Shown here piece by piece: positions 15,946 to 26,131 of a stretch of DNA of 64,000 bases. Position 1 is the first letter of the stretch, and every line of letters starts with the position of its first letter. The translations under genes were made by a program, and so were the position numbers. The notes beneath the pieces are model-generated. The model saw nothing but the letters and a program-made list of their open reading frames with translations, did no database searches and was not told where the DNA came from. This DNA is from Amoebidium appalachense (lineage: Eukaryota; Ichthyosporea). The stretch is from positions 7,626,001-7,690,000 of the forward strand of contig CAVNZM010000009.1 in NCBI GenBank assembly GCA_963693365.1, in the 5' to 3' direction.

Positions 15946-16169
15946 CTTAGCAAGCTCAGGGCCGTTTGCCCAGCAGAGGCCTCAGAGGGGACCGGCGGCG
16001 GTCACCCTTCCCACGGCGCTACCAGCCCTACCAGCCACGGCCACAACGGGATAACAGATGGGCCAGGCTGGCGTCTTTGGGCGGGACAGCATGCGCAAGA
16101 GCCGGCGCCAGCCTCTTTCCCAGGCACCTGCGACAACTGCAAGGGGCGGGGGCAACGCGTGGTGTAAAC

Positions 16170-17165
16170 AGCCCCGTCGTGGGGGGCAGGGACGTCGGTG
16201 ACCGTGTTGCTGGTATGAAGGTTTTATTAGGGGGTAGTAGGCCGTCTCTTGGGTTGTTGTTGTTGTATGGGAGTAACTGTTGTGTGGTGTTATTTTTCGG
16301 CGAGTTTTCTACTGGTGCCTCGCGTTTTCGACGTGTGTATGAGTCCTGTGTTGGCGACGTGTGTGGTTAGGGTCAGTGGAATAGAAAGTCCTGCTGCTGT
16401 CTGGGAGCTCGGCCCTCTGACGAGGGGGCTGGGGGGGGGACGAGTTGTAGTCATGGCAGTGGCAGGCCCCCACTGTTGTGAACCCCCGTCGTCAAAGGGC
16501 CTGGTGCTGAGGCCCCTTGGAGTGGCTGCCCTGGGCCTGGTGTTGAGGCCCTTTGGAGTGGCTGCCCGTAGTGTTGTTGAGTAGTGTTGTGGTGCCCAGT
16601 GCAGCAGTAGGCCTTAGACACACCGCTGGGTAGGGCACGGTTGGGGCGGAGGCATTCCCAAACCACCGGGACCTACGTAGTAGGAGTCTTTGTCGGGTAG
16701 AGGAATGGCCAGCAAGAGAGTCTGGAGGTGTACGTCACATGAGTCTGGAGGTGTTCGTCACGGCATGTTTGGTTGTGTTAGGAATATTCTTTGTGGATGG
16801 GGCATGCTGAGTGTGGTTTTATGGATGGTGTCTGTTATCATGTCTGTTGCTATGTTCCACTCGATATAACATTGTGCCAGGGGCATGGGGTTTTGGGTGC
16901 AGGTTGTGGACGGGGGCAGAGGTGCATCTACAGGGCAACGTCAGTGGCGGTTCATAATTATCCTTGTTTTGGGGTTGGGTTGGGTATTAACCATGGTGGG
17001 GTGGTGTGTGGATGCATGTATATGTTTTATGTTATATGTTAAATGTTAAATGTTGCTTCCTGCATGGGTAGCGGTAGTTGTAGTCGCTCAGCACATAACT
17101 TTATTTTGTTTTTAGGTAGTTTTTACTGAGGTGGAACTCAGTTATTTTCTGTGCGAGGGGGGAGT
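16170..17165. other. Interior of the non-autonomous element without coding capacity
   Basis: About 1 kb with no domain-bearing frame. GGCCCCTTGGAGTGGCTGCC-type sequence is repeated at about 16510-16570. The region ends in the polypurine tract GAGGGGGGAGT at 17155-17165, directly before the 3' LTR. Confidence 0.6.
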
Positions 17166-17773
17166 TGTCATGTGCTGAGCTGATTCGTATTAGTTTGCTT
17201 CTATATTTTGTGTTTTGGTGAGTGAATTTCGGGGGTTTTCTTGCATAGTGATGCCGGGGTCTAAGTGGGGTATGAGGAGATTAATCAGTGGTATGGGGAG
17301 AACCTGATGCGGCAGCGGCTGATTGTTAAAGGTGCGCGCGTGCATGCACCATGCCTCTGCGTACTCTCCATATTAAATGTTGTATTGCTTCTTGCTGTGT
17401 GCGTGGCGAGACCCATGTTGCCTGCTCGCGTGTGTGTATGCTTATATGTATTGTGAGTAAACGTGTGTACGTGTTGTAGTGCTGTAGGGGTGTCTGAGGT
17501 CGCGGTAGCCAATGGTGTGGAGTGCGTGTAGTCTGTGGGGGAGGGAGTGTTGTGATTGGCTGAATGTCACTGTGGTATTTGTCTGGCCAGTGGGCCGCGT
17601 GTCTGTGAAGTGTCTCGCGGGGGTCGCGGGCTTTTCGAAGTTCTTCTAAGAACTCGTTTCACTCGCTTCCCACCCAACTCAAAGAAAAGTTTATACGTAT
17701 ACACAGTTTCGAGCCCCTTTAAGCGTGCAGATAGTTAGAGTAGTTGGTATACACTCTGTTTGTTGCCACGACA
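17166..17773 (+). repeat. 3' LTR of the nested non-autonomous element
   Basis: Matches 15043-15661 except for three substitutions, deletions of 7 and 5 bases near 17450-17465 and a one-base difference in a G run. It is followed by the duplicated CTATC at 17774-17778. Confidence 0.92.
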
Positions 17774-18325
17774 CTATCCTCCCCCCCCCTCCCTCCCCCC
17801 CTTTCCTCTACATCTAAATATATAAATACGTTTGGCAACATACTATATCAAACCTTGCCAATACTTACAAAAGGGCTTCTGCCCGAACAATCACATTCCT
17901 AAGTCCTCCTACGATCTATCCTACACACTAATTAGAATTCTATTGGTCGGCTGTCCCGGCTGACGTGGTCCAATGCCCTGCGCCGGCAGAGGCAAGATGC
18001 ACGCAGCTGTACAGCTATCTTGAGGCCCCGGACTTGATCTTGATGATCAGATTCTGTGGACCCGGCCCCCCCCCCCCCCCCCCCCCCCCGATCTCGATCG
18101 TAGACTTAGGCTAATCTGCTGAGACGGATTAGTATATGTCAACTCCCCCCCGGCCCCCGGAAAAGCTGAGTCCCACCTCAGTCACATTACATCTAACACC
18201 CCCTAAAAAGACATAGACTAATCAGTCTCCCAAAAAAAAATTAAAATTAAATAAATTACGAAGAAAAATAATAAATTAATCTACACCATAAGCTTGATAC
18301 CTACGGAGACACCTATGATAATAAA

Positions 18326-18898
18326 TTAAATTCCTACGACTACGTTCACACTCCTCCTCGGTCTCCTCCCCCCCTTCCCCCCCCCCCGTGTGTCTACGTG
18401 TATTTGCATCACTCCCCCCCCGGCCCCCTCCCCCATCGACTTTTTCACACCACGATTAAACTGAGGAATAACTCTCTTTGGCCTAGAGGGAGCACTAGGC
18501 AACTCCCTCTGCACTAATCTAGCCTCATAAGCACGAATAGAAAACGGGCAATCCAAATGAAACTCAGGCAACCACTGATCTTCCTGATAACCTCCCTCAA
18601 AACGAATTAAATAATAATTTACCTTACCTTCCTTACCTTCGATAACCTTTTTATCCATAATTTTATCTACTGCAGCCTCCGATACATCAACCGACCCGTC
18701 ATAGTCGGGGGTGAATGCATCTAACACTCGACGGCCCTCCGGCCGTTTAACCCTAAGGGCCCTATCATAATATTCCTTTATATCATCTACATTATAAAAT
18801 CTGACATCACTCTCATTATCTAACCTCTGCACCTTATATTCCGTCGGACCTAGCCTAGCCACTATTTTATACGGACCGACTCGGATAAAAAGAGGCAA
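18326..18898 (-). CDS. Chromovirus integrase C-terminus: GPY/F module and chromodomain
   Basis: The start of this stretch has RVGPYKIVARLGPTEYKVQ, the GPY/F module found after the catalytic core of Ty3/gypsy integrases. A chromodomain-like segment follows, with VDKIMDKKVIEGKEG, NYYLIRFEGG, EDQWLPEFHL and a closing helix (about 18490-18690). Chromodomains guide integration to particular chromatin in chromoviruses. The frame continues directly from the integrase core, broken only by TAG at 18962-18964. The ATG at 18898 is therefore just an internal Met and not a separate gene start. Confidence 0.85.
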   Translation of the reverse strand: MPLFIRVGPYKIVARLGPTEYKVQRLDNESDVRFYNVDDIKEYYDRALRVKRPEGRRVLDAFTPDYDGSVDVSEAAVDKIMDKKVIEGKEGKVNYYLIRFEGGYQEDQWLPEFHLDCPFSIRAYEARLVQRELPSAPSRPKRVIPQFNRGVKKSMGEGAGGGVMQIHVDTRGGGKGGRRPRRSVNVVVGI

Positions 18899-18964
18899 CC
18901 ATTTCTTACCATACTTACGAAGACCTTCACCTTCACCCTTACCTTCCTGCTCCTGCTTATATCT

Positions 18965-20215
18965 CTATTTCCTAGTATGATCCCTAATTAAAACTAAAGT
19001 ACCCTCGGCAAATTCACGTAACGGACGTGTGGACACGTCTGTACGTGCTTGTGCCTGCTGTGTACGGGCCAGAGCTGCATCACGTGCAGCCCGGGCCCGG
19101 GTTAGTAGCTGCTCCCGGAACTCAGTCCAGTGGGGATAAGTTAGTCGGTCAGCCCCCCCCATCGGCAAAAGTGCCGTATCTAACAAACTAATAGCCTCCT
19201 GCCCATAGACCAAATAAAACGGAGAAAAACCAGTCACAGCATGAGGGGTAGAATTATATGAATGAGCAATAAACCTAGACATATGATCCCAATCATTAGC
19301 CTCCACATCCACCATTTTGCCAAAGGACTTCTGAAACACTGCATGCACACGTTCAGAGATGGCATTTGCTTGAGGGTGATATGCAGACGTAGTGATATGA
19401 GCTACCCTTAAAATTTTACACCCCTCCGACACCAACTGATTTAAAAACACACGACTCCTATCCGTTAACAAAACACGAGGACAACCAAACCTAAGACAAA
19501 TTTCATCCACAAAAATACGAGCAAACAAAACGGCATTAGCAGTGGGGAGAGGAAAAACTTCAACCCAACGAGTGGCCACATCGGTGACGGTAACAAGAAC
19601 AGTGTTACCCTCAACCGTAGAATTAAAAGGACCGACCACATCGACTGCTACCCTTTCAAACATACGAACATTAAAATCCCTAATAAACGACGGGCGGGAA
19701 CGAGAGTGGGGACTCTCATTCCTTTCCTGACAATGCATGCATGACAACACATAATCCCTCACCTCCCTACTCATACCCGGCCAAAAATACGAACGATTAA
19801 CACGAAGCAACGTCCTATTTACACCTAAATGACCAGCCATGGCCCAATGCTCATGCACCATATGCAAAACCTCAGGCACAAGTGCCGTCGGGACCCAAAC
19901 TCAGTGTCCGTCTGGCCCAGAACAATGATAAACTAAATCCTGCTCTACCTGACACATTTTTGCTAACTTAGCTACCTTAATCATCTGCCTTTTATTTTTA
20001 AATTTAATCGAATCAACCGGCCCCTTTAAATAATTCTTAACCAGACCAATCAACACATCTTCCTCCTGAGCTAAGATCAAAGCCGTAGGTGCTAAGGCAG
20101 GGGCCGAGCCATGGGACTCGGTCCCGACCTCAGACACTGACAAATACCTCCCCCCCCCTCTCCTACACTTATAAGCAAGCAACCCCGGAACCCAAGAAGA
20201 CACATCCACAGACAC
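18965..20215 (-). CDS. Chromovirus integrase core
   Basis: The N-terminal zinc-binding HHCC element is visible (HEHWAMAGHLGVN to SCMHCQ). The catalytic core follows, with DD35E residues in VAVDVVGPF, LLTDRSRVF and NAISERVHAV. This enzyme inserts the reverse-transcribed DNA. An in-frame TGA at 19898-19900 separates the upstream linker (19901-20215) from the zinc element, and TAG at 18962-18964 cuts it from the GPY/chromodomain part. The second Asp is followed by Arg-Ser where relatives commonly have Gln-Gly or Arg-Gly. This copy is defective as it stands. Confidence 0.88.
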
Positions 20216-20220
20216 AGCAT

Positions 20221-20724
20221 CTATTCCTTTCTGCTCACTCTCCCCCCCCTTCCCCCCCTCCCCCCCCCGTCTCTCACTATCCCCCCCTCCCCCTCCTTCT
20301 CTTCTTCAAACAAAATATAAGCAGCACGAGAGAGAGCATCACAGTCAACCATTGTTTCACCCTTGGCATAAAACAATTTATAGGAGAACTCACCGAGAGC
20401 CGCGGCCCACTTCTGCATCCTCTCGTTGACCAGACGAGTGGTGCCGGCCATGGCTAGGCAGGGCTTGTGGTCGGTGTAGACCTCAAACGTCCTGCCTGCG
20501 AGTATATACCTCCATGCCTGTGAGACTGCCCAAAAGATAGCATGGGACTCTCTCTCTGGATTGCTATATCTACGTTCACTTTTACTAAATGAACGACTAG
20601 CATAAGCAATCACCCTATCCTGCCCCTCCTGCACTTGATATAACACGGCCCCCTCAGCAACCTTACTTGCATCACACCGAACTTTAAACATCCCCCCCCC
20701 CGGCCGAAAAATCAGGATGAACAA
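20221..20724 (-). CDS. Chromovirus RNase H
   Basis: RNase H removes the RNA strand during reverse transcription. Motifs in order are VRCDASKVAEGAVLYQ (first Asp), ERESHAIFWAV (Glu), VYTDHKPC (second Asp) and VDCDALSR (final Asp). The junction with RT is out of frame across the C run at about 20693-20703, where a homopolymer length error or indel would restore continuity. Confidence 0.85.
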   Translation of the reverse strand: MFILIFRPGGGMFKVRCDASKVAEGAVLYQVQEGQDRVIAYASRSFSKSERRYSNPERESHAIFWAVSQAWRYILAGRTFEVYTDHKPCLAMAGTTRLVNERMQKWAAALGEFSYKLFYAKGETMVDCDALSRAAYILFEEEKEGEGGIVRDGGGRGGRGGRVSRKE

Positions 20725-21804
20725 GCATACTCGAAGACTGCAAAGCTAACTTAAGCTTTTCGAAAGCAGAAACAGCATCAACATTCCAATCTATTCTATT
20801 CTTCTTCTCCCCCCCCGTCTGACTAGTTAACGGCAAAGCAAGCATACTATAATCCTTAATATAACGACGAAGATAATTAGTTAAACCTAAAAATTGCCTT
20901 AGTTGAGTGACAGTCTGAGGACGGGGCCACTCAACTATGGCCCGGATTTTCTCCGGATCAGGGGAAAGACCATTACTAGACACAATATGACCTAAAAACT
21001 TAACCTCCGGCACACCAATCACAGTCTTGCTACCGCTAATGCGAAGACCAGACTCACCCAAAGCTAAAAATACTTTTTCACAATTATCTCCTCAAATGAC
21101 CTACCTTTAATTAAAACATCATCCAAATAAGGGTGGCATACATCCAAATGAGGGTGGAGAATTTTATACATTACCCGGCACAACATAGCTGGAGAGGAGA
21201 GCAAACCCATCGGCACCACCTTGTACTGGAACAGCTGGTCACCCAGTGCAAAGGCAGTCTTCTCCTTGCTGCTCTCCTCCAACCTTATCTGCCAAAAAGC
21301 TGCTTTTAAATCAAGTTTAGCAAAGTGAGTATAGCCGTGCAGCTGTGAAAGCTGCTCGTCTATGTTAGGGAGAGGCCATTGGTCTGCCTTAGTGATCCGA
21401 TTCAGAGCCCTGTAATCGTTCACTAGACGCCAAGACCCGTCGGGCTTCTTAACCAATAGCACCGGACTTCTCCACGGACTCGAACTATGCTCCACATGAC
21501 CCTTTTTTAACATATCACTCACTATTATTAGCGCATCCGACAATTTATACTGCTCCATTCTATAGCTAGGCATCACTACCGGCCTATTATCACCTGTGTC
21601 GATCTGCATTTCAAACCCTTTAACGAAGCCTACTTCGTTATCATCGGTCAGAAATGCAAACCGAGTCCTATCAAATAACTTAGCTAGCAATTTTTTCTGT
21701 TCTACCGTCCAATCCCCCTCCTTCATACCAAACGGCAATACTAACTCCGGGTTACCCCCATCACAAGTGGATGCATCCTTATTCACCGGAGTGCCACTTA
21801 ACAT
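20684..21804 (-). CDS. Chromovirus reverse transcriptase
   Basis: RT core motifs are clear: SPWRSPVLLVKKPDGSWR, the LPNIDEQL and FAKLDLKAAFWQI region, VVPMGLLSSPA, and the polymerase box PYLDDVLI (YxDD with Leu), followed in another frame by EVKFLGHIVSSNGL and the thumb RQFLGLTNYLRRYI. A single-base indel near 21095 moves the reading from one frame to the other (the first frame stops at 21064). The ATG at 21804 overlaps the preceding frame by a few bases. The order PR-RT-RH-IN marks Ty3/gypsy rather than copia. Confidence 0.9.
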
Positions 21805-22041
21805 TTCACCTCCTGTATTACATCGGTGCTGCTCGGGGTGAGGTTGAGGTACCTCCGGATATAGGCGGTCACCCTTAGCACCCCCCCTCCCCCCGGCACA
21901 CCCATGCCCCCGGGCAATTCCTGATGAGTTAGTGCATGTATGTGGGGGGCCAGGTCTGTGGCCACCCTGCCCCCCACGGTGTTGGTTAACCCGTCAGATC
22001 CACGGGTTAGACCAACACCCTCCCCCCCTGCCTGCACATTC

Positions 22042-23004
22042 TCACACCCGGGGTGACCCTCCTTCCTCTTGGGGGTCGGGGGAGTGGGACCGGTGATGTC
22101 CCGGTCCCCCCCCCCCATCGTGTCGGGTGACATTTTGGTGGCTAACGTTAAATAAAGTTGTTCCCCCTCCTCCTGAGTCACCCTTCGAGCCGGCATCCTC
22201 CTTTTGGGTAATAAGAGAGACCTCTATACTACCAATCTCATTAGTGAAACTACCGACGGAAACACCTGACCTAATCACTATAGGCTCGATGCCCGGATTC
22301 ACTAATTCTATTTCTATTGTCTTATCCGGCCATACCCTACTAAGGGTCCATTGGGCCACCTCCTGAAATGGGGTTTTCGGAGTAAAAACCCCTAAATCCC
22401 CTATCCTAACATGATTGCCGGCCCGGACACGTACCGTTTGGCACTGATAAGGCTTGATTACTACTTCAGCTACCGTTCTAGCACCAGACTGATAACCGTC
22501 GAGCCCATCATGGGTTTTAATTTTAACGCCGGACTGCAATTCTAAAACATTCGTACGTTCAAACAAAGCATTCACATGTCTACGGAAAAATGGGGCTCCC
22601 AACAAAACACTTTGAGCTAAATCCTTAACCACATAACAAGCAATATGCATAGCCTGGCCACCTATCTCACACGGCAACACACAAACACCTTCCACAGACA
22701 TACTACTATTATTAGCACTACCTCAGGCTGTGCTAGAAGCATCTAAAATAGGAATTTCCCCCCCGGCCTGATTAAAACGACGAATAAACGAAGCATGCAC
22801 ACAATTAACCTGAGCCCCTCCATCGAGCAAAGCAACGGCCTTCAACTTACCATCAGCTAACCATACGTCTATATAATGCCGGCTAAAACCAACTAAATCC
22901 TCCTCCAATTCAAGCAACACATCATCACTCACACCCAATCCCTGCCCACGAAGACTCACACCCTCGATACCTACGTGCAACATACCTACCTGTGGTGCCT
23001 GCAC
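22042..23004 (-). CDS. Chromovirus retropepsin-like protease region
   Basis: A retropepsin-like segment has VALLDGGAQVNCVHASFI at the expected active-site position and SVLLGAPFF as the later conserved strand, upstream of RT. The active-site triad reads Asp-Gly-Gly instead of the usual Asp-Ser/Thr-Gly. An in-frame TGA at 22720-22722 lies between these two motifs. Downstream the frame changes near the C run at about 22109-22116 and is linked to RT through another frame (22196-21798). Confidence 0.7.
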
Positions 23005-23573
23005 GGGTGGGGTGGGGTGTGTATGTGATGTGGGTGGTGGTGGAGTGTGTGTGTGTGATGTGTGGGTGGGTGGTGTGTTTGTGTTTGGTGTATGTGTGGG
23101 TGTGTGTGTGGGTGTAGGCCACCGGGTGTGTCTGCAACCGTCGTATGTTGTTGTGGTGGTGTGTTTCTACGTGTCTGTGCCTTCCCCCCCTTCCCCCTTT
23201 ACTCGTGTGTGTCCCCCCCCCCCCTCCCGGAAACAATGGCACAGAAACCCCCTCCGGTGTGGTTAGAACAAACACCGGGTCGGGACAAGAAACACTGGGA
23301 CCATCCACTTGTGGCTGGGGAACCTCCCCCAACCACAAAACATTCACACCATTCATACCTTTGGTAGAGTCACCCCACAAACATTCATGCCATACCACCT
23401 CGACGCTGTCTTGAGGACCCACGACGATGCCCGGCTCCCACACGTGTCGGGGCGGTGAGGGGGCAAAGGGAAGCTTAACCTGGGGTGGGGGAGGGTGAAG
23501 GTTCTCTGCAACCTGGGGGGGACCGATACTGTCCCCCCCCCCCTCCCTCAGTGACCCCAGCTTCCCCCTCCCC

Positions 23574-24939
23574 CGTTGAACTCAATAGCTCTTGTAACTA
23601 CGGCAATATGCAGCCTGAGCAGAGTGCCCTTGCCGGCCACAAAAGTAACATGCACCAAAGAAGGGGCCAGGGGGGACTTCAAAACCTTGGCGCAAAGCAT
23701 AACCGGGAGCCCGGTCATGCTGGGGGGGCCCACCGTGTGCACCACGGCCCCCCCTTCCCCCCTGTCCCCCTCGGCCTCTCTCACCACCATTTCCACCCCT
23801 CCCTCTACCCTGCCCACCACCACGAGCAAGATAAGGGGCAAACCTCTCTGTTCGGTGAACTGCTGCTGTTGTCCTCCACGTCCACCTCGGCCACGACCGC
23901 CGTGTCCACCCCGGTCGCCGCCCCGGCCACCCCGGAAGCCGAAGCCCCCTCGGCCAGAAAAGACGGCCTGGGAGAGCTCGGCAACCTGCTTGACCAACAT
24001 GGTGAGTGCATCTGGCTGTTCACCCTCTTTTTTCTCTTTTTCCCCCTTCTGTCCACTCTCAGAGGCTCCTTCTTTTTCTTGTCTACTTCCATCACCTCCT
24101 TTTTATCCCTCTTATTGAACTTCACCTCGTGCATGGCAAGCAAGTGACGTTTAACATGCAACACCACCTCATCTACATCATCATGCTCCCCAAACATGCG
24201 TGCAGTGTCTGTGTTTACAGAGAGAGCCTTACGAGCAAACTCGAACTTTTCCCTATCACTCACGTCACCAGCTAACTCACAAAGGTCTTCAAAGACCCGA
24301 TATTCCCTCTCAAAGAATGCACGAGCTTCTACGGGGGACATATCTAAAGTGGGAAAGGTATACTTCCATTCTCTGAGCTGGGCCCGGAAGGTACGGCGCC
24401 GGTCGGCCGTCAGGTATCGGCCGACGAGCCGGGCCGTATACTCGAGCTCGTTTTCCGGCCGTGTGAAGGCCTCGAGCTCCCCGTCCACGTCGTCGGTGCT
24501 GTTCTCGTCCTCGTGAGTCGTCGGGGATAAACCGTGCGGCCAGACGTTTCTGGCCGAGCGTCCGGGACACCATCTCGTCCCTCCCCTCGTCGTACTGCTG
24601 CTCGTATATACGAGCCGTCACCTGGGGGGCCTGCTCGGCCCGGTACGGGTGCTCCTCCATCAGGGTGCATAAGTCGGCCATTGTTTTGTGGTCGATGCAC
24701 TGTTTGATCATTAAGCACGAGGCCGCCACAGTGGGGGCCTTCTTTGTGTCTAACACTAGTGTGGGTGTGTTAGCTAGGAGTGTCCTAAGCCACCTAGGTA
24801 TTTCCGAGTCGTGTTTGAGTGTAAAACTGAAAGCTGTGGTCTGTCTAACGTCTAGTGTATGAACCTGTGGTACCTGTGTGTGCAGGGAGCTATCCTCCGC
24901 TGCCAATGCGTAGAACATGTCTACGTTAAACTTAGCCAT
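23574..24939 (-). CDS. Chromovirus Gag (frame-broken)
   Basis: Gag starts at ATG 24939 (MAKFNVDMFYALAAED) and is spread over at least three frames: 24939 to about 24520, then to about 24050 (helical capsid-like part with LTADRRRTFRAQLREWKYTF), then an RGG-rich segment (about 23870-23950). A zinc knuckle with spacing C-x2-C-x4-H-x6-C (CYFCGRQGHSAQAAYC) lies at about 23600-23655. The knuckle spacing is two longer than the usual x4 before the last Cys. Gag packages the RNA. Shifts fall in C or A runs and could be sequencing errors or real decay. Confidence 0.75.
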
Positions 24940-24967
24940 TGTGTGGTGTTCGGGTGGTTGTGTTTAT

Positions 24968-24999
<32 letters not shown>

Positions 25000-25016
25000 C
25001 TGTGTGTTTGAGGTGT

Positions 25017-25088
25017 AGCAACAGCCCAGAAGGAACTGTCACCGCGTTACCCTAGCGCGAAAAACCGCACTAAAAGAAAGGTGTAGCT
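25017..25088 (-). promoter_or_regulatory. Chromovirus leader with unusual primer-binding site
   Basis: Immediately after the 5' LTR (minus strand, from 25088 down) the sequence is AGCTACACCTTTC. A tRNA 3'-end primer site would start TGG, which is absent. The same AGCTACACC and a 17-base leader block are kept in the nested element. The complement GGTGTAGCT resembles the 5' D-arm start of some tRNAs, so priming by a tRNA fragment or self-priming is possible, but this is inference. Confidence 0.5.
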
Positions 25089-25728
25089 TGTCGTATCCTA
25101 TTGTGTGTGTACTAGAGACGCGGCACTCTACTAAGTGTACCCACACGAAAAGGAACGAACGTGTACGGAAAAACGGTAAAGTTTATTCAGACCAGGCTCC
25201 GACGGGCAAACTTAGATCCGTACGGAATGTGACTAAGTTACAACTGAGGCCATCAAGGCCGTGCCCTCAAAGATCATCATCACCTGGCCCCCTACGATGC
25301 CACATTCCAAACATTCCGATCTACTTTTATCGTGCGCCTGCACGAGCTAAGTCGATCTACTCAACTAATATCATGATATTTATCCATGTCTCACCCCTCA
25401 CCCTCCCCCTAGTGGCACCGCAGAGTCTAAATCTACATTTCATACTATCCTCCCCCCCCCTCCCTCCCCCCCTTTCCTCTACATCTAAATATATAAATAC
25501 GTTTGGCAACATACACTATCAAACCTTGCCAATACTTACAAAAGGGCTTCTGCCCGAACAATCACATTCCTAAGTCCTCCTACGATCTATCCTACACACT
25601 AATTAGAATTCTATTGGTCGGCTGTCCCGGCTGACGTGGTCCAATGCCCTGCGCCGGCAGAGGCAAGATGCACGCAGCTGTACAGCTATCTTGAGGCCCC
25701 GGACTTGATCTTGATGATCTGTGGACCC

Positions 25729-25759
<31 letters not shown>

Positions 25760-25811
25760 GATCTCGATCGTAGACTTAGGCTAATCTGCTGAGACGGATT
25801 AGTATATGTCA
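25089..25811 (-). repeat. Chromovirus 5' LTR (right copy, intact)
   Basis: The 723-bp LTR ends TATATGTCA on the plus strand and is followed by the duplicated CAAGG (25812-25816). It contains a long C run at about 25732-25759. Confidence 0.92.
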
Positions 25812-25812
25812 C

Positions 25813-25998
25813 AAGGCTGTTGCACACGCAAAACAGAAGGAGCGCGAATCCGAGCTGGTTCCCGCATCGGCCAACAAGCAAGCTAGCGAGGGCGGGCCCG
25901 CGGGCCCCTACACGCACGAGGGCGGCCGCGGAGGCTACCCCAACCCCAACAGGACGGCACCAAGCGGCGGTCACTCTACCGGCGCTCCGCGCCAGTAG
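25813..25998 (+). CDS. Gag-like ORF1 of the recombinase element, 3' part
   Basis: This is the continuation of the ORF interrupted at 14687, in the same frame once one CAAGG copy is removed. It encodes about 61 residues ending in a Gly/Arg/Asn/Pro-rich tail (THEGGRGGYPNPNR) and stops at TAG 25996-25998, 133 bases before the recombinase frame. Confidence 0.7.
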   Translation, partial: KAVAHAKQKERESELVPASANKQASEGGPAGPYTHEGGRGGYPNPNRTAPSGGHSTGAPRQ

Positions 25999-26131
25999 AG
26001 GTCCCTTCGCCTTCCTTCTCCCAGCGGCGTACGCTGGGCACTGTACCATAGCGCGGCAATATTCCCCCAAAATTTGGTTTACTTTGAGTTACACTGTTCT
26101 ACCGTATTGAGTTTCCACGTTCTTCCATTCG

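Larger units (their letters stand above)
15043..17773 (+). mobile_element. Non-autonomous LTR retrotransposon nested in the chromovirus LTR
   Basis: The element has its own LTRs at 15043-15661 (619 bp) and 17166-17773 (608 bp), each starting TGTCATGTGC and ending ACGACA. It is flanked by CTATC at 15038-15042 and 17774-17778. The LTRs differ by about three substitutions and a few small indels. The 1.5-kb interior has no enzyme domains, only a 55-codon gag-like start. Its leader is related to that of the surrounding chromovirus: both have AGCTACACC just after the 5' LTR, share CCTTCTGGGCTGTTGCT (15719-15735 here; minus strand of 25017-25033 there), and have the same GGGGGGAGT polypurine tract before the 3' LTR. 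It is therefore probably an internally deleted relative mobilised by the chromovirus enzymes. Confidence 0.92.
14688..18141 (-). repeat. Chromovirus 3' LTR (left copy), split by a nested element
   Basis: LTR halves 14688-15042 and 17774-18141 together match 25089-25811. They are separated by the 2731-bp element at 15043-17773 and share the duplicated CTATC at the break. Confidence 0.92.
14688..25811 (-). mobile_element. Ty3/gypsy chromovirus inserted in ORF1 of the recombinase element
   Basis: Two near-identical LTRs (14688-18141, itself interrupted, and 25089-25811) flank minus-strand gag, protease, RT, RNase H, integrase and chromodomain regions. The LTRs start TG and end CA, and CAAGG is duplicated on both sides. 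The intact right LTR is 723 bp; the left is about 718 bp once its insertion is removed. I count only two or three substitutions and a few short indels between them, so the insertion looks recent. Even so, pol contains three in-frame stops and several frame changes (see sub-entries), so this copy cannot make a full polyprotein and may have been copied in trans. A polypurine tract abuts the 3' LTR at 18142-18151 (read on the minus strand). Confidence 0.92.

Noticed and set aside
15966-16370. 134-codon ORF in the non-autonomous element as a protein gene
   Set aside because: It overlaps the decayed gag region in another frame, lacks domains and is basic only because the DNA is GC-rich. A zinc-knuckle-like trace is in a different frame.
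18326-18898. Chromodomain frame as a separate host gene
   Set aside because: It continues the integrase frame, lies inside the LTR boundaries and begins at an internal Met after a single TAG.
18962-22722. Reassignment of TGA (two in-frame TGA in pol)
   Set aside because: Host genes here end with TGA at the expected place (membrane protein at 6841-6843, endonuclease V at 8622-8624), and pol also has an in-frame TAG. Element decay is simpler.
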